The notes: generated by a model not told the origin, from the letters alone. 36,485 bases of DNA from Wenjunlia vitaminophila DSM 41686 (GCF_000380165.1 NZ_KB904689.1:766-37250); one strand, 5' to 3'; counted from the stretch's first letter, positions 8,001 through 15,410 are shown. Program-made: numbers and translations.

Positions 8001-10193
8001 AGACAACGCCGCGAGCGCCGCGTCGTACTTCGCCTGGGCCACGGCGGCCTGGTCCGCCGCGCCCACCGTCTCCATCTCCGCGGAGGCCACCTGCCGCTGC
8101 GCCGACGCCACCGAGTCCGCCGCGGTCACCCGTGCCTCGCCCAGCGCCTCCTCAGCCCGGCGGATCGCCTCCGCGCCGTCAGCCTGGGCGCGCCGAGCCT
8201 CAGCCTGCGCCTCCACCACGGCGCGCTGCGCCTCAGCGACCGCCTGGGCGCTTTCGGCGGCCGTCCGAGCCTGCTCCCGCTGCGCCTCAGCGACTGCGGC
8301 AGCTTGGTCCCGGACTCCCTGCTGGGCGTCCGCGAGCCGATCCTGCGCCCCCCGGACCGCGTCCGAGCCCTCCACGCCCGCACGGTCAGCGTCCCGCTTC
8401 TCCGCGGCGAGGCGCTCGGTCTCGCGCCGCTGCTCGGCGAGGCGCTGCACCGCCTGGTCGTAGGCGAGCTGCGCCTCCTCCCGGTCCAGGCGCGACGCGC
8501 CGGAGCCCTGCCGCTGCGCCTCGGTGAGGCGCTCGTGGGCCCGCTGCACCCCCAGCACGGCGTCCCGCTCTGCGAGCTGTGCTCCGGCGAGCCGCAGTTC
8601 CATGTCTTGGAGTTGCTGGGCGGCGTCCCGGCGCGCCTGCGTCAGGTTCTGTTGGGCCTGCCGGGCGTCGACCTGCGCGTCTCGCAGCCCGCGTTCGGCC
8701 TGGGCGACGCGGGCCGCGGCATCCCGCTGCCGGTCGGCGGCCTGCCGGACCGCGTCGGCGACCGCCTGCTGAGCGCGCTCGGCTTGGGCCGTCGCGCGCT
8801 CGTGGGCGTCTGCGGCCTGCTGGACCGCGTCGGCGACGGCGCGCTGGGCGTTACGGACCTGGCGGGCTGCCGTGCGGTGCGCCGTGGCCAACGCCGCCTG
8901 GGCGCCGGACATCTGAAGGGCCCGCCGCTGGTCGCGGGCGGCGGCCTGCGCTGCGGTGTGCTCGCCCTTCGCATCGGCCGTGGTCGCCGCATCGCGCGCC
9001 GCTTTCTGGGCCTGGAGGGCCTTGGCGATGTCCATGATTGCCGGGACCGCGACGGCGGCGAGCGCGCCCACGCCGATGGCTGCCGCGGTGGCCGCGGCCG
9101 TGACCGACCCGAGGCCGGCCGCGATCACCGGGATCGCGGGGATCGCCGGAACCGCCAGGAGCGCCACCGACAGTTGCAGCAGGGCTCGAAGCGCCCCGGA
9201 GGTGTCGATGCGGACGTCGGCCTTCTTGCCGTCCAGCGCGGCCACCATCGCCCGGACCTGGGCGAGCTGGGCCGTTGCCGCCGCGGCGTCCACCCGGACC
9301 GCCACGTCGACATCGGACGCGGAGAGCCGCTGGAGGCGGGCCTGGATGTCCTCGACCTTGGCGAGGGCGGTCGCGGCGTCGATGTCGATGCCGATCCGCT
9401 GGTCGCGCAGGGCGGTGAGCTGCGCCCGCAGGTTCGCGATCCGCGCCGCCGCCTCGGAAGTGTCGGCGTCGATGTTGATGTTCGGCAGGGATGCCTCGGC
9501 CTGTTGCACCGCCGCGCGCAGCCGCTGCCCGAAGGTCCCGTCGGTCTCGACGCGCACTCGGGTGGGGTCGGCGGAGATCCGGTCGATCTCCGCCTTCAGC
9601 GCCGCGAGCTCGGCCCGCGCCCTGGCGGTATCCGCCCGCACCGTGACATTCGGGTGGGCTGCCCCTAGGCGGTGGAGCTCGGCGTCGATCTCCTCGATCT
9701 GGGCGCGGGCGTCGGCCGCGTCGATGTCGACGCCGATGCGCTGCCCGGAGAGCGCCTCCAGCCGGGTCCGCAGCGCCTGAATGTCGGCGTCGGCCTCGGC
9801 CGTGTTGGCTCCGATGGTGACGTCGGGCAGGGACCGGAACGCCGCCTCGATGCGAGCCCGGGCGGCGCGGGCGAACGCGCCGCCGGCCTGCTCGCCACCG
9901 CGGACGGCCGCCGGGCGCGCTGTCCGGGCCCCCTGGGTGACCCCCTGCCGCAGCGCATTGCGCACCGCGGCCGTGATCTGGACGGCGATCTGCTGCCCGA
10001 TCTGCTGCCCGATCGACAGGCCGAGGCCGGCGATCTGCTGCCGCATCGCCGGGCCGAACGCGCGGCCGGCCGCGTCGCCAGCGTCGCGGCCGGCCTTGGT
10101 CGCTGCCGGCACCAGCGCGCTGCGGAGGTGGCCATAGATGCCCCGGGTGTTCGGGACGATGTCGACCTCGACCGAGCCCACGGAGATCGCCAC
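5004..10193 (-). CDS. Tape measure protein with M23 peptidase and lytic transglycosylase domains, 1729 aa
   Basis: GTG at 10193 follows GGAGGTGAG. Residues about 100-340 are repeats of about 36-40 residues with alternating DIDAADA- and ALRAQL-type strands and helices. A hydrophobic Ala/Val/Ile stretch follows at about 341-395, then a long Ala/Arg/Gln coiled coil to about 730. A second hydrophobic segment lies at about 950-980. Near 1000-1150 are tandem units with a WLW...IxPxFxAIG pattern. Near 1410-1525 an M23 (LytM) endopeptidase shows HTGLDI and HLHLE, the zinc ligands. Near 1555-1660 an SLT transglycosylase shows ESGWRWNA and GAYGIPQ. It sets tail length and probably opens the wall for DNA entry. 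DNA from about 6440 to 7480 is visibly less GC-rich than the rest. Confidence 0.95.
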   Translation of the reverse strand: MAISVGSVEVDIVPNTRGIYGHLRSALVPAATKAGRDAGDAAGRAFGPAMRQQIAGLGLSIGQQIGQQIAVQITAAVRNALRQGVTQGARTARPAAVRGGEQAGGAFARAARARIEAAFRSLPDVTIGANTAEADADIQALRTRLEALSGQRIGVDIDAADARAQIEEIDAELHRLGAAHPNVTVRADTARARAELAALKAEIDRISADPTRVRVETDGTFGQRLRAAVQQAEASLPNINIDADTSEAAARIANLRAQLTALRDQRIGIDIDAATALAKVEDIQARLQRLSASDVDVAVRVDAAAATAQLAQVRAMVAALDGKKADVRIDTSGALRALLQLSVALLAVPAIPAIPVIAAGLGSVTAAATAAAIGVGALAAVAVPAIMDIAKALQAQKAARDAATTADAKGEHTAAQAAARDQRRALQMSGAQAALATAHRTAARQVRNAQRAVADAVQQAADAHERATAQAERAQQAVADAVRQAADRQRDAAARVAQAERGLRDAQVDARQAQQNLTQARRDAAQQLQDMELRLAGAQLAERDAVLGVQRAHERLTEAQRQGSGASRLDREEAQLAYDQAVQRLAEQRRETERLAAEKRDADRAGVEGSDAVRGAQDRLADAQQGVRDQAAAVAEAQREQARTAAESAQAVAEAQRAVVEAQAEARRAQADGAEAIRRAEEALGEARVTAADSVASAQRQVASAEMETVGAADQAAVAQAKYDAALAALSPSARTTFDALMDLKAGFGDWSKSLQPDVMPLFTRALDGLRDSLPALTPLVHEAAEGVGEVQDRASRGFDKPWWQTFRRDLTDSVRPAIVGVGTAFGNVFKGMMGVVGAFLPHMDSISETMQRITGRFANWGVGLRGSPGFERFLEYSAEQAPIVAEFLGDIGHSLFEVAHALEPLSGPVMEVLGAIARGIASIAETLPWVIQGMYLAFVATRVWTLAMVVFNVVTRANPLMLLVTAIVAVVAAVIYAYKRWGWFRKGVQAAWHGIQVAAEFAWTRILKPALEGIWIALQAVGNAATWLWKTILMPAFDAIGIIAKTLFTVVVTLALAPMVVAVQALGSAVSTLWDTVIEPVFTAIGAAATWLWEESIGPVFTAIGDAAGTLWKMVIKPAFEGIGQVFSWWYTYVVKFYFGLAEGALDALGDAFGWLLDKAIVPVFQGIRDTLSTAWSKGLSPVFTQIKTAVRLVGDAFNSAKEAIKKAWGKIKDVTKGPVNFVIGAVYTRGIKAVWDKVASFVGLSKLPKAPKLLAAGGTVGPGWGPAAPMVTSRPTAIVGEGNPRHPEYVIPTDPRYRPRARALWEAAGTQLLADGGIIGGAWDWTKGVAGTVTGWAKSGVDLMTDPGKVWDRLIGPVRDRIRDIGSSQWARMIGRIPTMMISGLKSRLVDAVTSLLGSSVDGWVGEWLNPVIGGRFGTRFGARGSMWASGQHTGLDIVAPTGTPVRAVADGSITRATSGGSYGKHIEISHGGNLSSLYAHLSAIDADFGFPVKAGQTIGRVGATGNVTGPHLHLEARRGPRAVDPLPYLQGKVTGLGSRSPEAAQRYARSILSNYGWGRDQWPPLRRLWEAESGWRWNARNPSSGAYGIPQSLPDWKMAAQGKDWRTNPATQIKWGLGYIRARPDYRSPAGAWAMWQSRSPHWYDSGGYLPEGLSLAYNGTGRPEAVITHQQERALLSIAANRAAAAPDLGDLSVHVYVGDREITDIARAEVRAATGRLVSTIRAR

Positions 10194-10209
10194 TAGGACT
10201 CACCTCCGC

Positions 10210-10967
10210 TCACCCATTGATCAGTGCGAACAGCCGCTCGGCGTCAGCGCCCGACAGCGGCTCCCTCTTCGGCTGCTCCTTGCGGGAGACCCCTGGGCGC
10301 CGAATCGGGTCCGGCGCCTGAGGTTTCGGCCCCTTGCCGTGGTTGGCCAGCAGGAACGCGTGCAGCGCCTGCCGCTGAATGTCGACCCCGAGAGCCACAA
10401 GGTCCTCGAGACGGGACCAACGTCCTCGCTCCGGCTCGGCCGTGCGGCCCAGTCGCTCGAGTTCCTCAGTCGGGGTCGAGTTCCGGAGCGCGGTCATGGT
10501 GGCGGACTCGGCCGGCAGGTGCTCGATCAGCACCCGCAGCCGCCGCCACGACATCCGACCGCGGTGCACGTCCAGGACGTCGATGCCGCGCTCCAGCAGG
10601 TCGGCTTCTACCGCTTCCGCGTGCTCCTCGAGGACCTGCGCCGTCCACCGGATTTCCCCAGGGCCTCGCCTTGGAGCCGACCGGCGACCTCGGCGAGCTG
10701 CCCGATCTCCTCGGCGGTGGGGTCGAGTTCCACGTACGTGTCGTAGTCGTCCTCGTGCAGCACCAGGCTCATGAACACGTCGAACTGGCCCTGGTTGAGA
10801 GCGCGGATCGCCGACGCCCGCCACCGGGTCGGCGGGTGGCAGCGCACTTCCTGGGTGTCGCCGTTGTAGCCGGCGAGCGGCACGGTCACCCACGTCTCGG
10901 CCGCGGCCTCGATCTCCTGGGCCTCGGCGGCCGACGGCTCCGGCTCGGTGTCGGTGGTGCTGGTCAT
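10210..10967 (-). CDS. Tail assembly chaperone G-T fusion made by -1 frameshift, 252 aa
   Basis: Reading starts at 10967 and slips back one base at GGGGAAA (10659-10653). The first 104 residues are those of the shorter chaperone. Residue 105 onward is in the -1 frame (EIRWTAQVLEEHAEAVEADLL ...) and ends at 10210. The T-part is helical, then Lys/Pro-rich (GKGPKPQAPDP). Such G/GT pairs in long-tailed phages coat the tape measure during tail assembly. The -1 frame has no convincing start of its own and enters exactly at the slippery site, which favours frameshifting over a separate gene. The tape measure follows after 16 bp, as is universal for this pair. Confidence 0.85.
10608..10967 (-). CDS. 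Tail assembly chaperone G, unshifted product, 119 aa
   Basis: The zero-frame product runs from ATG at 10967 (MTSTTDTEPEPSAAEAQ) to a stop at 10608. The middle (TWVTVPLAGYNGDTQEVRC, RWRASAIRALNQGQFDVFMSLVL) is the usual chaperone core; the end after the slip site is basic (RRRSSRSTRKR). The frame stays open upstream to a GTG at 11114. That would add 49 residues with C/H spacing like a small zinc motif (CFDDLHDQC ... CSCSCH). Neither start has a clearly better ribosome site (GAAAGG before 10967, GAAGAG before 11114). I prefer 10967 because chaperones start with an acidic Ser/Thr tail. Confidence 0.8.
   Translation of the reverse strand: MTSTTDTEPEPSAAEAQEIEAAAETWVTVPLAGYNGDTQEVRCHPPTRWRASAIRALNQGQFDVFMSLVLHEDDYDTYVELDPTAEEIGQLAEVAGRLQGEALGKSGGRRRSSRSTRKR
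10653..10659 (-). promoter_or_regulatory. Programmed -1 ribosomal frameshift site GGGGAAA
   Basis: On the minus strand, CTG GGG AAA TCC is followed by coding sequence that continues only in the -1 frame (GAA ATC CGG TGG). The P-site tRNA on GGG can re-pair perfectly with GGG one base back. The A-site pairing AAA to GAA has one mismatch. This is the standard place for slippage between the two tail chaperone reading frames. Confidence 0.82.
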
Positions 10968-11153
10968 GGCGCGGGCCTTTCTCTCGTGGCAGGAGCACGA
11001 GCAGTAGAGAGGGAAGGAAGGGGCAGTCGGCCATTCGCACTGGTCGTGCAGGTCGTCGAAGCACAGGCCGCTGATCGGTTCCCCGTGGGAATCGACCCGG
11101 GTGGCGTCGTCCACTGCGCGGGCTCTTCAGGTCGCGGCGCGGGGAAGGGGGGT

Positions 11154-11197
11154 GGTGGGTGGGCTGGGCCCGCGCCACGATCCGCAGCCCACCCACC
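11154..11197 (-). terminator. Strong hairpin directly after major tail gene
   Basis: GGTGGGTGGGCT (11154-11165) pairs perfectly over 12 bp with AGCCCACCCACC (11186-11197), starting 3 bp beyond the major tail stop. There is no clear T-tract. Phages often place such a hairpin here, so that abundant tail-tube mRNA stops or is stabilised and less message reaches the chaperone and tape measure genes. Confidence 0.72.
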
Positions 11198-11200
11198 AGC

Positions 11201-11788
11201 TCACGAGGACGGCTCGGCAGGCGTTACCGGCACCTTGTCCTGGTGGTACACCGTGTTGCCGGCGTCGTCCGGGTACGCGGTGACCGTGATCTGGTACCCG
11301 CTCATCTCGTCCTGTTTGAACGTGACGTCCGAGCGGTCGGTGATCTCTCCCTGCGGGACGTAGAAGCCCCTCGTGGTCGCCCCGTCGAGGACGACGAACC
11401 AGAACGCGCGGCGGTCCGGCTCCGGCGACGCGGTCTCCGCGAACTTGGTCAGCCCGGTGCCATCGGGCTGGAGGTCGGCCTCGGGCAGCCGGAACATGAG
11501 GCTCTGCACGGCCACCCTGGCGGTCTCCCACAGCGTCACCTGGAACGTGCGGATCGACTGGGTGATCGTCGTCCTGAACGGCGAGGTGAGGCCCCACGGG
11601 GTGAACTGCTGCGACTCCTCGTCGAACCCGTAGACCAGGCCGTCGTCGCTGATCGCGCCGAGGGCCAGCCACGGGGTGGCCGGCTGCGTCTCCGGCGTCG
11701 CCGGCGCAGCGGTGCCCGCTGTGGCCGTCCAGCCGCCGCCGTTGGCGCCGATGACCGTCAGATCAGCGGCGCGGGCGATCGTCACCAT
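11201..11788 (-). CDS. Major tail tube protein, 195 aa
   Basis: ATG at 11788 (MVTIARAADL) has GGAG 8 bases upstream; an in-frame extension to 11851 has no ribosome site. The core (SDDGLVYGFDEESQQFTPWG ... TTITQSIRTFQVTLWETAR) is the beta-sandwich pattern of siphovirus tail tube subunits. After it comes a segment with RAFWFVVLDGATTRGFYVPQGEIT. It sits between the tail terminator gene and the chaperones, the canonical position. The N-terminal Ala/Thr/Pro-rich insertion (about residues 18-38) may be a flexible surface arm. No added C-terminal Ig-like domain is seen. Confidence 0.85.
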   Translation of the reverse strand: MVTIARAADLTVIGANGGGWTATAGTAAPATPETQPATPWLALGAISDDGLVYGFDEESQQFTPWGLTSPFRTTITQSIRTFQVTLWETARVAVQSLMFRLPEADLQPDGTGLTKFAETASPEPDRRAFWFVVLDGATTRGFYVPQGEITDRSDVTFKQDEMSGYQITVTAYPDDAGNTVYHQDKVPVTPAEPSS

Positions 11789-11859
11789 GATGTGTCTCCA
11801 GACATACTCAGCCCGCGCACGGGCTCCGAATGGGTCCCGGCGCGGGCCCACCCCGGGCC

Positions 11860-12261
11860 TCAGTGGACCGGGTGCAGATAGATCTCGTAGGTGGCCCCGC
11901 GGCGCCGCAGGGCCGTGTTCTCGTACGGCCGCGGCGCCGGTGTGGTCACTGCGGCCACGCGGCCCACGACCGCCGCATCCGTCGCCGAACCACGCAGGGC
12001 ACCCAGCAGCAGCCTGTGCACCTGCGCGGCCAGATCACGCGCTTGCTGGCGCGACGCGGCGTAGACGTTGATGTCGACCATGGCGCGGGACAGCCGTAGC
12101 CCGTCGTCCGTCCCAGGGAGCTCCTCGACCTGCACGGTCGGCAGCTCCTCGAGGAGGCGGTTGTCCAGCTCGTCGCGGACGACCACGCCGGCCCCGAGGC
12201 GCCCCTGAAGCCAGTCGATCAGCAGCACCTCGACGTCCACCGACCCCACCGGGGCAGCCAT
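11860..12261 (-). CDS. Tail terminator / tail completion protein, 133 aa
   Basis: ATG at 12261 overlaps the upstream stop as TGATG. The protein starts MAAPVGSVDVEVLLIDWLQG, then a beta region (TVQVEELPGTDDG, MVDINVYAAS) and the helix RQQARDLAAQVHRLLLG. This is the layout of siphovirus tail terminator proteins that cap the tail tube before head joining. Length is as expected. Neighbours are the HK97 gp10-like gene upstream and the tail tube gene 71 bp downstream. Assigned by gene order plus fold pattern. Confidence 0.7.
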   Translation of the reverse strand: MAAPVGSVDVEVLLIDWLQGRLGAGVVVRDELDNRLLEELPTVQVEELPGTDDGLRLSRAMVDINVYAASRQQARDLAAQVHRLLLGALRGSATDAAVVGRVAAVTTPAPRPYENTALRRRGATYEIYLHPVH

Positions 12262-12578
12262 CACCGGACCCCGGCCAGCGCCGCGCGCAGCAGGACGTGG
12301 TGCGCGGGCACCCGCTCGGTGCCGTACTCCACCCACCGCGCGTACGGCGTGCCGTTCCACACCACGGCCACCGCGCGGTCCCGACGCCGGTGCGTGCTGA
12401 CGTGCCACGACGCCTTGTACAGCCCCGGGTGCAGGTCCCACGCCGCAGTACCGACCGGCGAGATCGCCACCGCCGCGTCCCGGATGACCTCGCCGCGGCG
12501 CCGCATCTCCGCCTCGATCATCGGCGACCGCAGCAACTCCCCGACGCCCTTCCTCTTCATACGGAACCGCGTCGCCAT
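12261..12578 (-). CDS. HK97 gp10-like neck/tail-component protein, 105 aa
   Basis: ATG at 12578, ten bases after the upstream stop. The basic N-terminus (MATRFRMKRKGVGELL) is followed by a helix with EAEMRRRGEVIRDAAVAISPVGT. Next comes the strand LYKASWHVSTHRR, and the end has RWVEYGTERVPAHHVLLRAA. The combination of an N-terminal helix, a GxLxxSW-like strand and a final EYGT...PAHHVL segment is characteristic of the HK97 gp10 family. Its members act at the head-tail interface or in tail completion. Confidence 0.72.
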   Translation of the reverse strand: MATRFRMKRKGVGELLRSPMIEAEMRRRGEVIRDAAVAISPVGTAAWDLHPGLYKASWHVSTHRRRDRAVAVVWNGTPYARWVEYGTERVPAHHVLLRAALAGVR

Positions 12579-12587
12579 GGCACCTCC

Positions 12588-12968
12588 TCAGCCCGTCACC
12601 CGGTCCGCGGCGAACTGCACCGGCCCCCGCGTCCCGGTGAACACGTTCTGCCGCCAGTCGCCGGGCTCGCCCGTGACCTCGCACACCACGCCCCGGATCC
12701 GCACCTGGTCCGTGGTGCGCACCTCCGACCCGGGAGGCGCGTACACCGTCCAGCCGACGATCACCATGTCCCTCGCCTGCTGCTCCGCGCCGCCCACCTG
12801 CGGCAGCTCCTGCCGCGGGGTGACCACGCACCCGTGCATCGGAATCTCCTGCGGTGACCCGAGGACCGGCTGCCCGCGGTCGTCCCGCATCGGCCGCCCG
12901 TCCGGACCGAGGACCGGCTCCCGCCGCACCACCGTCACGGTCTCCCCGTACGGGTACGGCGCCGGCAT
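12588..12968 (-). CDS. Head closure (stopper) protein, 126 aa
   Basis: ATG at 12968 overlaps the upstream stop as TGATG; longer in-frame readings lie inside that upstream gene. The sequence is a beta-barrel pattern (YGETVTVVRREPVLGPDGRP ... VGWTVYAPPGSEVRTTDQVRIRGVVCEVTGEPGDW) with the GDW element near the end. This is typical of SPP1 gp16-like stopper proteins, which close the connector pore after packaging. Position after the connector adaptor agrees. Length is within the family range. Confidence 0.68.
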   Translation of the reverse strand: MPAPYPYGETVTVVRREPVLGPDGRPMRDDRGQPVLGSPQEIPMHGCVVTPRQELPQVGGAEQQARDMVIVGWTVYAPPGSEVRTTDQVRIRGVVCEVTGEPGDWRQNVFTGTRGPVQFAADRVTG

Positions 12969-13381
12969 CAGCCCCACCCCCAACCCGGACCCCACCGGGG
13001 GGCGCACGGGTCGAGGCTGGGCGGCCACGTCGGCGACGAATCCGCGCCAGCCGGCGTCGGGTCGACGGTGAACGCGCCGCCGCGGCCCGCCAGGCTCTTC
13101 AACGCCGCTTTGTCGTTCTTCGTCAGGTACAGGCCGCCCGATCCGGACGGCCGCTGAACCGACATGGGGCCGATCGTCTCGTAGGTGATCTGCTGGGGGT
13201 TGACGTAGGCGCGGCCGGCGACCGATAGGACCACTGCGGTGGCCTGGTCCGGCAGCGGCCGGACTACCGTCTCGCACAGGGCCACAGCCTGTGAGATCAG
13301 CAAGTCCGCCCGCGCACCGTCGATCTCGGTCAGGCCCAGGTACAGAGCCAGGTCCTCGGCCGTTGGCGCGGTGAACGCCAT
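12968..13381 (-). CDS. Head-tail connector adaptor (gp6-like), 137 aa
   Basis: I choose ATG at 13381 because GGGAGG lies 7 bases upstream; the reading could extend 14 codons further. The N-terminal half (TAEDLALYLGLTEIDGARADLLISQAVALCETVV) is the helical bundle of HK97 gp6/SPP1 gp15-type adaptors that bind under the portal. The middle VLSVAGRAYVNP and SGGLYLTKNDKAALKSL are also typical. The C-terminus is Pro/Trp-rich (SSPTWPPSLDPCAPRWG). It lies 14 bp after the glycosyltransferase and is coupled to the stopper gene. Confidence 0.78.
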   Translation of the reverse strand: MAFTAPTAEDLALYLGLTEIDGARADLLISQAVALCETVVRPLPDQATAVVLSVAGRAYVNPQQITYETIGPMSVQRPSGSGGLYLTKNDKAALKSLAGRGGAFTVDPTPAGADSSPTWPPSLDPCAPRWGPGWGWG

Positions 13382-13395
13382 CGCGGAACCTCCCG

Positions 13396-14427
13396 TCAAG
13401 TCAGGGACTCCACCGCCGCGCACCAGGCAGCCAGGTCGCCGGTGGGGTCGAGTTCGCGGGAGCGGGCGCGGGCCCGCTTTGCGGCGAGCCGGTACTCAGC
13501 GGGGTCCGCCAGACGCCGGAGCACCGCCTCGTAGCCGTCGAGGTCGTTGCGGTCCACGAACACGGCGGCCTCCCCGAGGCTCTCGGCGAGCCCGGGCGTG
13601 GGATGCGCGACGACGGGAATACCGCTGGCCAGCGCCTCGACGCCCGCCCGGCCCCACGACTCGTAGCTGGAGGGCATCAGCAGCACCCGCGTGCGGCCGT
13701 AGACGCGCCCCCGCATCTCGTCCCCCGGCACGTGCTCGACGATCTCGACGTTCGGCAGGTCCGGCAGGATCTGCTCGCCGTAGGCGCCGCGCACCGCGAG
13801 GAACTGCGTGTCCGGCATCCGCCGGGCCAGGGCCTCCAGGACCCTTCCGCCCTTCTCCGGGTTGCAGTTGACCAGCGTAACCGCGTCGCCGGGCCGCGTG
13901 CGGTACTCCTCGGCGAACACCGGCGGGCGCACGATCAGGCTGGAGTCCGGGCGCACGGCACGCGGGTACTCGGCGAAGAACAACTCCGCCTCCCGGGCCA
14001 TCCACTGGCTGTTGTACACGGCGAGCGCCGTCTGCCCGGCCGCCGCATTCCGGAAGGTCGCTGCATGCGTGTTGTGGCACACCACCACCATCGGCCGCCC
14101 GTAGCCCCTCGCCAGCGCGGCGACCGACGGCACACACTCCAGGTGCGACACCAGCAGGTCGGCGCGGCGAGCAGCCGCCCCGAAGTCCAGCCGCGCGGCC
14201 AGCGGCACCACCTGGATGCCCTGGTAGGCATATGGCTCCCGGTCCTCGGTGTACCGGCTGAGCCACACCTGCACGTCGTGCCCCCGCTCGACCAACGGGC
14301 GCAACATCGACACCAGCATGTGCTCGGCGCCCGCGTTGTGCCGCGGAGGCATGGCGTGGACGCGGGCCACGATCCGCAGCGGGGTGGCCGTCCCGCCCGG
14401 CGCGGACGCCGGGACAGCCACCGCCAT
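13396..14427 (-). CDS. GT4-family glycosyltransferase inside the head operon, 343 aa
   Basis: ATG at 14427 shares one base with the capsid stop (TGATG), so it is translated with the capsid gene. Two Rossmann-like halves are visible. The N-terminal acceptor half has NAGAEHMLVSMLRPL and ERGHDVQVW. The C-terminal donor half has SSYESWGRAGVEALASG (about 255-272), then IPVVAHPTPG; the Glu-x7-Glu-type nucleotide-sugar motif is within it. No signal peptide or membrane helix. Known GT4 enzymes move an activated sugar to an acceptor with retention. Phage examples glycosylate virion proteins, and the position between capsid and connector genes suggests the same here. Sugar and acceptor are unknown. Confidence 0.86.
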   Translation of the reverse strand: MAVAVPASAPGGTATPLRIVARVHAMPPRHNAGAEHMLVSMLRPLVERGHDVQVWLSRYTEDREPYAYQGIQVVPLAARLDFGAAARRADLLVSHLECVPSVAALARGYGRPMVVVCHNTHAATFRNAAAGQTALAVYNSQWMAREAELFFAEYPRAVRPDSSLIVRPPVFAEEYRTRPGDAVTLVNCNPEKGGRVLEALARRMPDTQFLAVRGAYGEQILPDLPNVEIVEHVPGDEMRGRVYGRTRVLLMPSSYESWGRAGVEALASGIPVVAHPTPGLAESLGEAAVFVDRNDLDGYEAVLRRLADPAEYRLAAKRARARSRELDPTGDLAAWCAAVESLT

Positions 14428-15395
14428 CAGGAAGCCGACCCGGAGGGCGTGCCGAGGAACTTGACGAAAGCCTCCGCGTCGCCGAGGACGAAGCCGTAGT
14501 ACGCCTCCGCGAGCAGCAGCACGAGGTTCTCCTGGAACGCCGAGTGCACGCCGCCGTCCTCGTCGATGTACGTCGCCTCGCGGGACAGTTTGATGGAGAT
14601 GTCCATGCCGACGCCGTAGGCGGCCTGCGACCAGTCCCCGCCGATCGCGCGCAGCCCCGAGTCGGTGCTCGTGGACTGGCGGCGGAGCTTCCCCGACACG
14701 CTGCGAGAGTAGGCGATCGGCTCGCCGATCAGCTCGCCCTGGAGCGCGGCACCCGTCCCGGCACCGGGCTGGCGCGTCGCCACGAACAGCGGCTCACCCG
14801 TGGTCGACGTGGCCGCGAGGAGCTTGGGCTTCAGCCGGTTGTCGGCGACGGTCCCGGTGTAGTCCCAGTCGTCGTCGATGATCTCCTCCATGCCGGCCAC
14901 GAAGTCACCCCAGATGCCACCCTGGTTCTGCGCGGTCGTGCCCAGCGTGACCGTCTTCGTCGTCGCGGCGAGGTAGTCGACGAAGGGCCCGGTCCCGCCC
15001 TTCATGTTCTTGCCGTGGATCGTCGCCATGTCGAAGGCGCGGGCGAACGCGGTCGGCAGATCACGCTGGAGCTGCGTCCACAGGCCGGCCGCGTTGCTGT
15101 TCGCAACCTCCATGCTCACCGGAACCAGCACGGCGATCTTCTTCCCGGACATCTGCTTGACCTCGACGCCGCCGCTGGACAGCGGCTTGCGGCCACCCTC
15201 GGACACCCAGTCCGCGGTGGGCACGTCGAGCGGCACCGGCACGGCCGTGTTCGCGGTCATGCTCAGCGGCACCGGCCGCGCGAGGCTCATCACTGCGGAG
15301 CCTTCGACGGACTTCTCGAAGATCGGGCCGACCAGCGTCTCCGGCAGGAAGACGGGATCGACCGCGCTCAGCTTGATCGGGTTGGTGGCTGCCAT
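14427..15395 (-). CDS. Major capsid protein, HK97 fold, 322 aa
   Basis: ATG at 15395 follows GAGAGAGGT. The sequence shows the order of an HK97 capsid protein. An N-arm ends in the P-domain start (LVGPIFEKSVEGSAVMSLARPV). An E-loop-like region follows (ADWVSEGGRKPLSSGGVEVKQMSGKKIAVLVPVS). Next come the spine helix (LWTQLQRDLPTAFARAFDMATIHG) and the A-domain (WDYTGTVADNRLKPKLLAA). The C-terminal strand VLLLAEAYYGFVLGDAEAFVKF ends it. No protease or delta domain precedes it; a separate scaffold gene lies 15 bp upstream. No cross-linking residues can be claimed. Confidence 0.93.
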   Translation of the reverse strand: MAATNPIKLSAVDPVFLPETLVGPIFEKSVEGSAVMSLARPVPLSMTANTAVPVPLDVPTADWVSEGGRKPLSSGGVEVKQMSGKKIAVLVPVSMEVANSNAAGLWTQLQRDLPTAFARAFDMATIHGKNMKGGTGPFVDYLAATTKTVTLGTTAQNQGGIWGDFVAGMEEIIDDDWDYTGTVADNRLKPKLLAATSTTGEPLFVATRQPGAGTGAALQGELIGEPIAYSRSVSGKLRRQSTSTDSGLRAIGGDWSQAAYGVGMDISIKLSREATYIDEDGGVHSAFQENLVLLLAEAYYGFVLGDAEAFVKFLGTPSGSAS

Positions 15396-15410
15396 CAGGG
15401 GCTACCTCTC

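Noticed and set aside
7212-9668. 818-codon open frame on the plus strand
   Set aside because: It is antisense to the tape measure gene. GC-rich codons with G/C third positions keep the opposite frame open; it has Arg/Gly/His-rich composition and no ribosome site.
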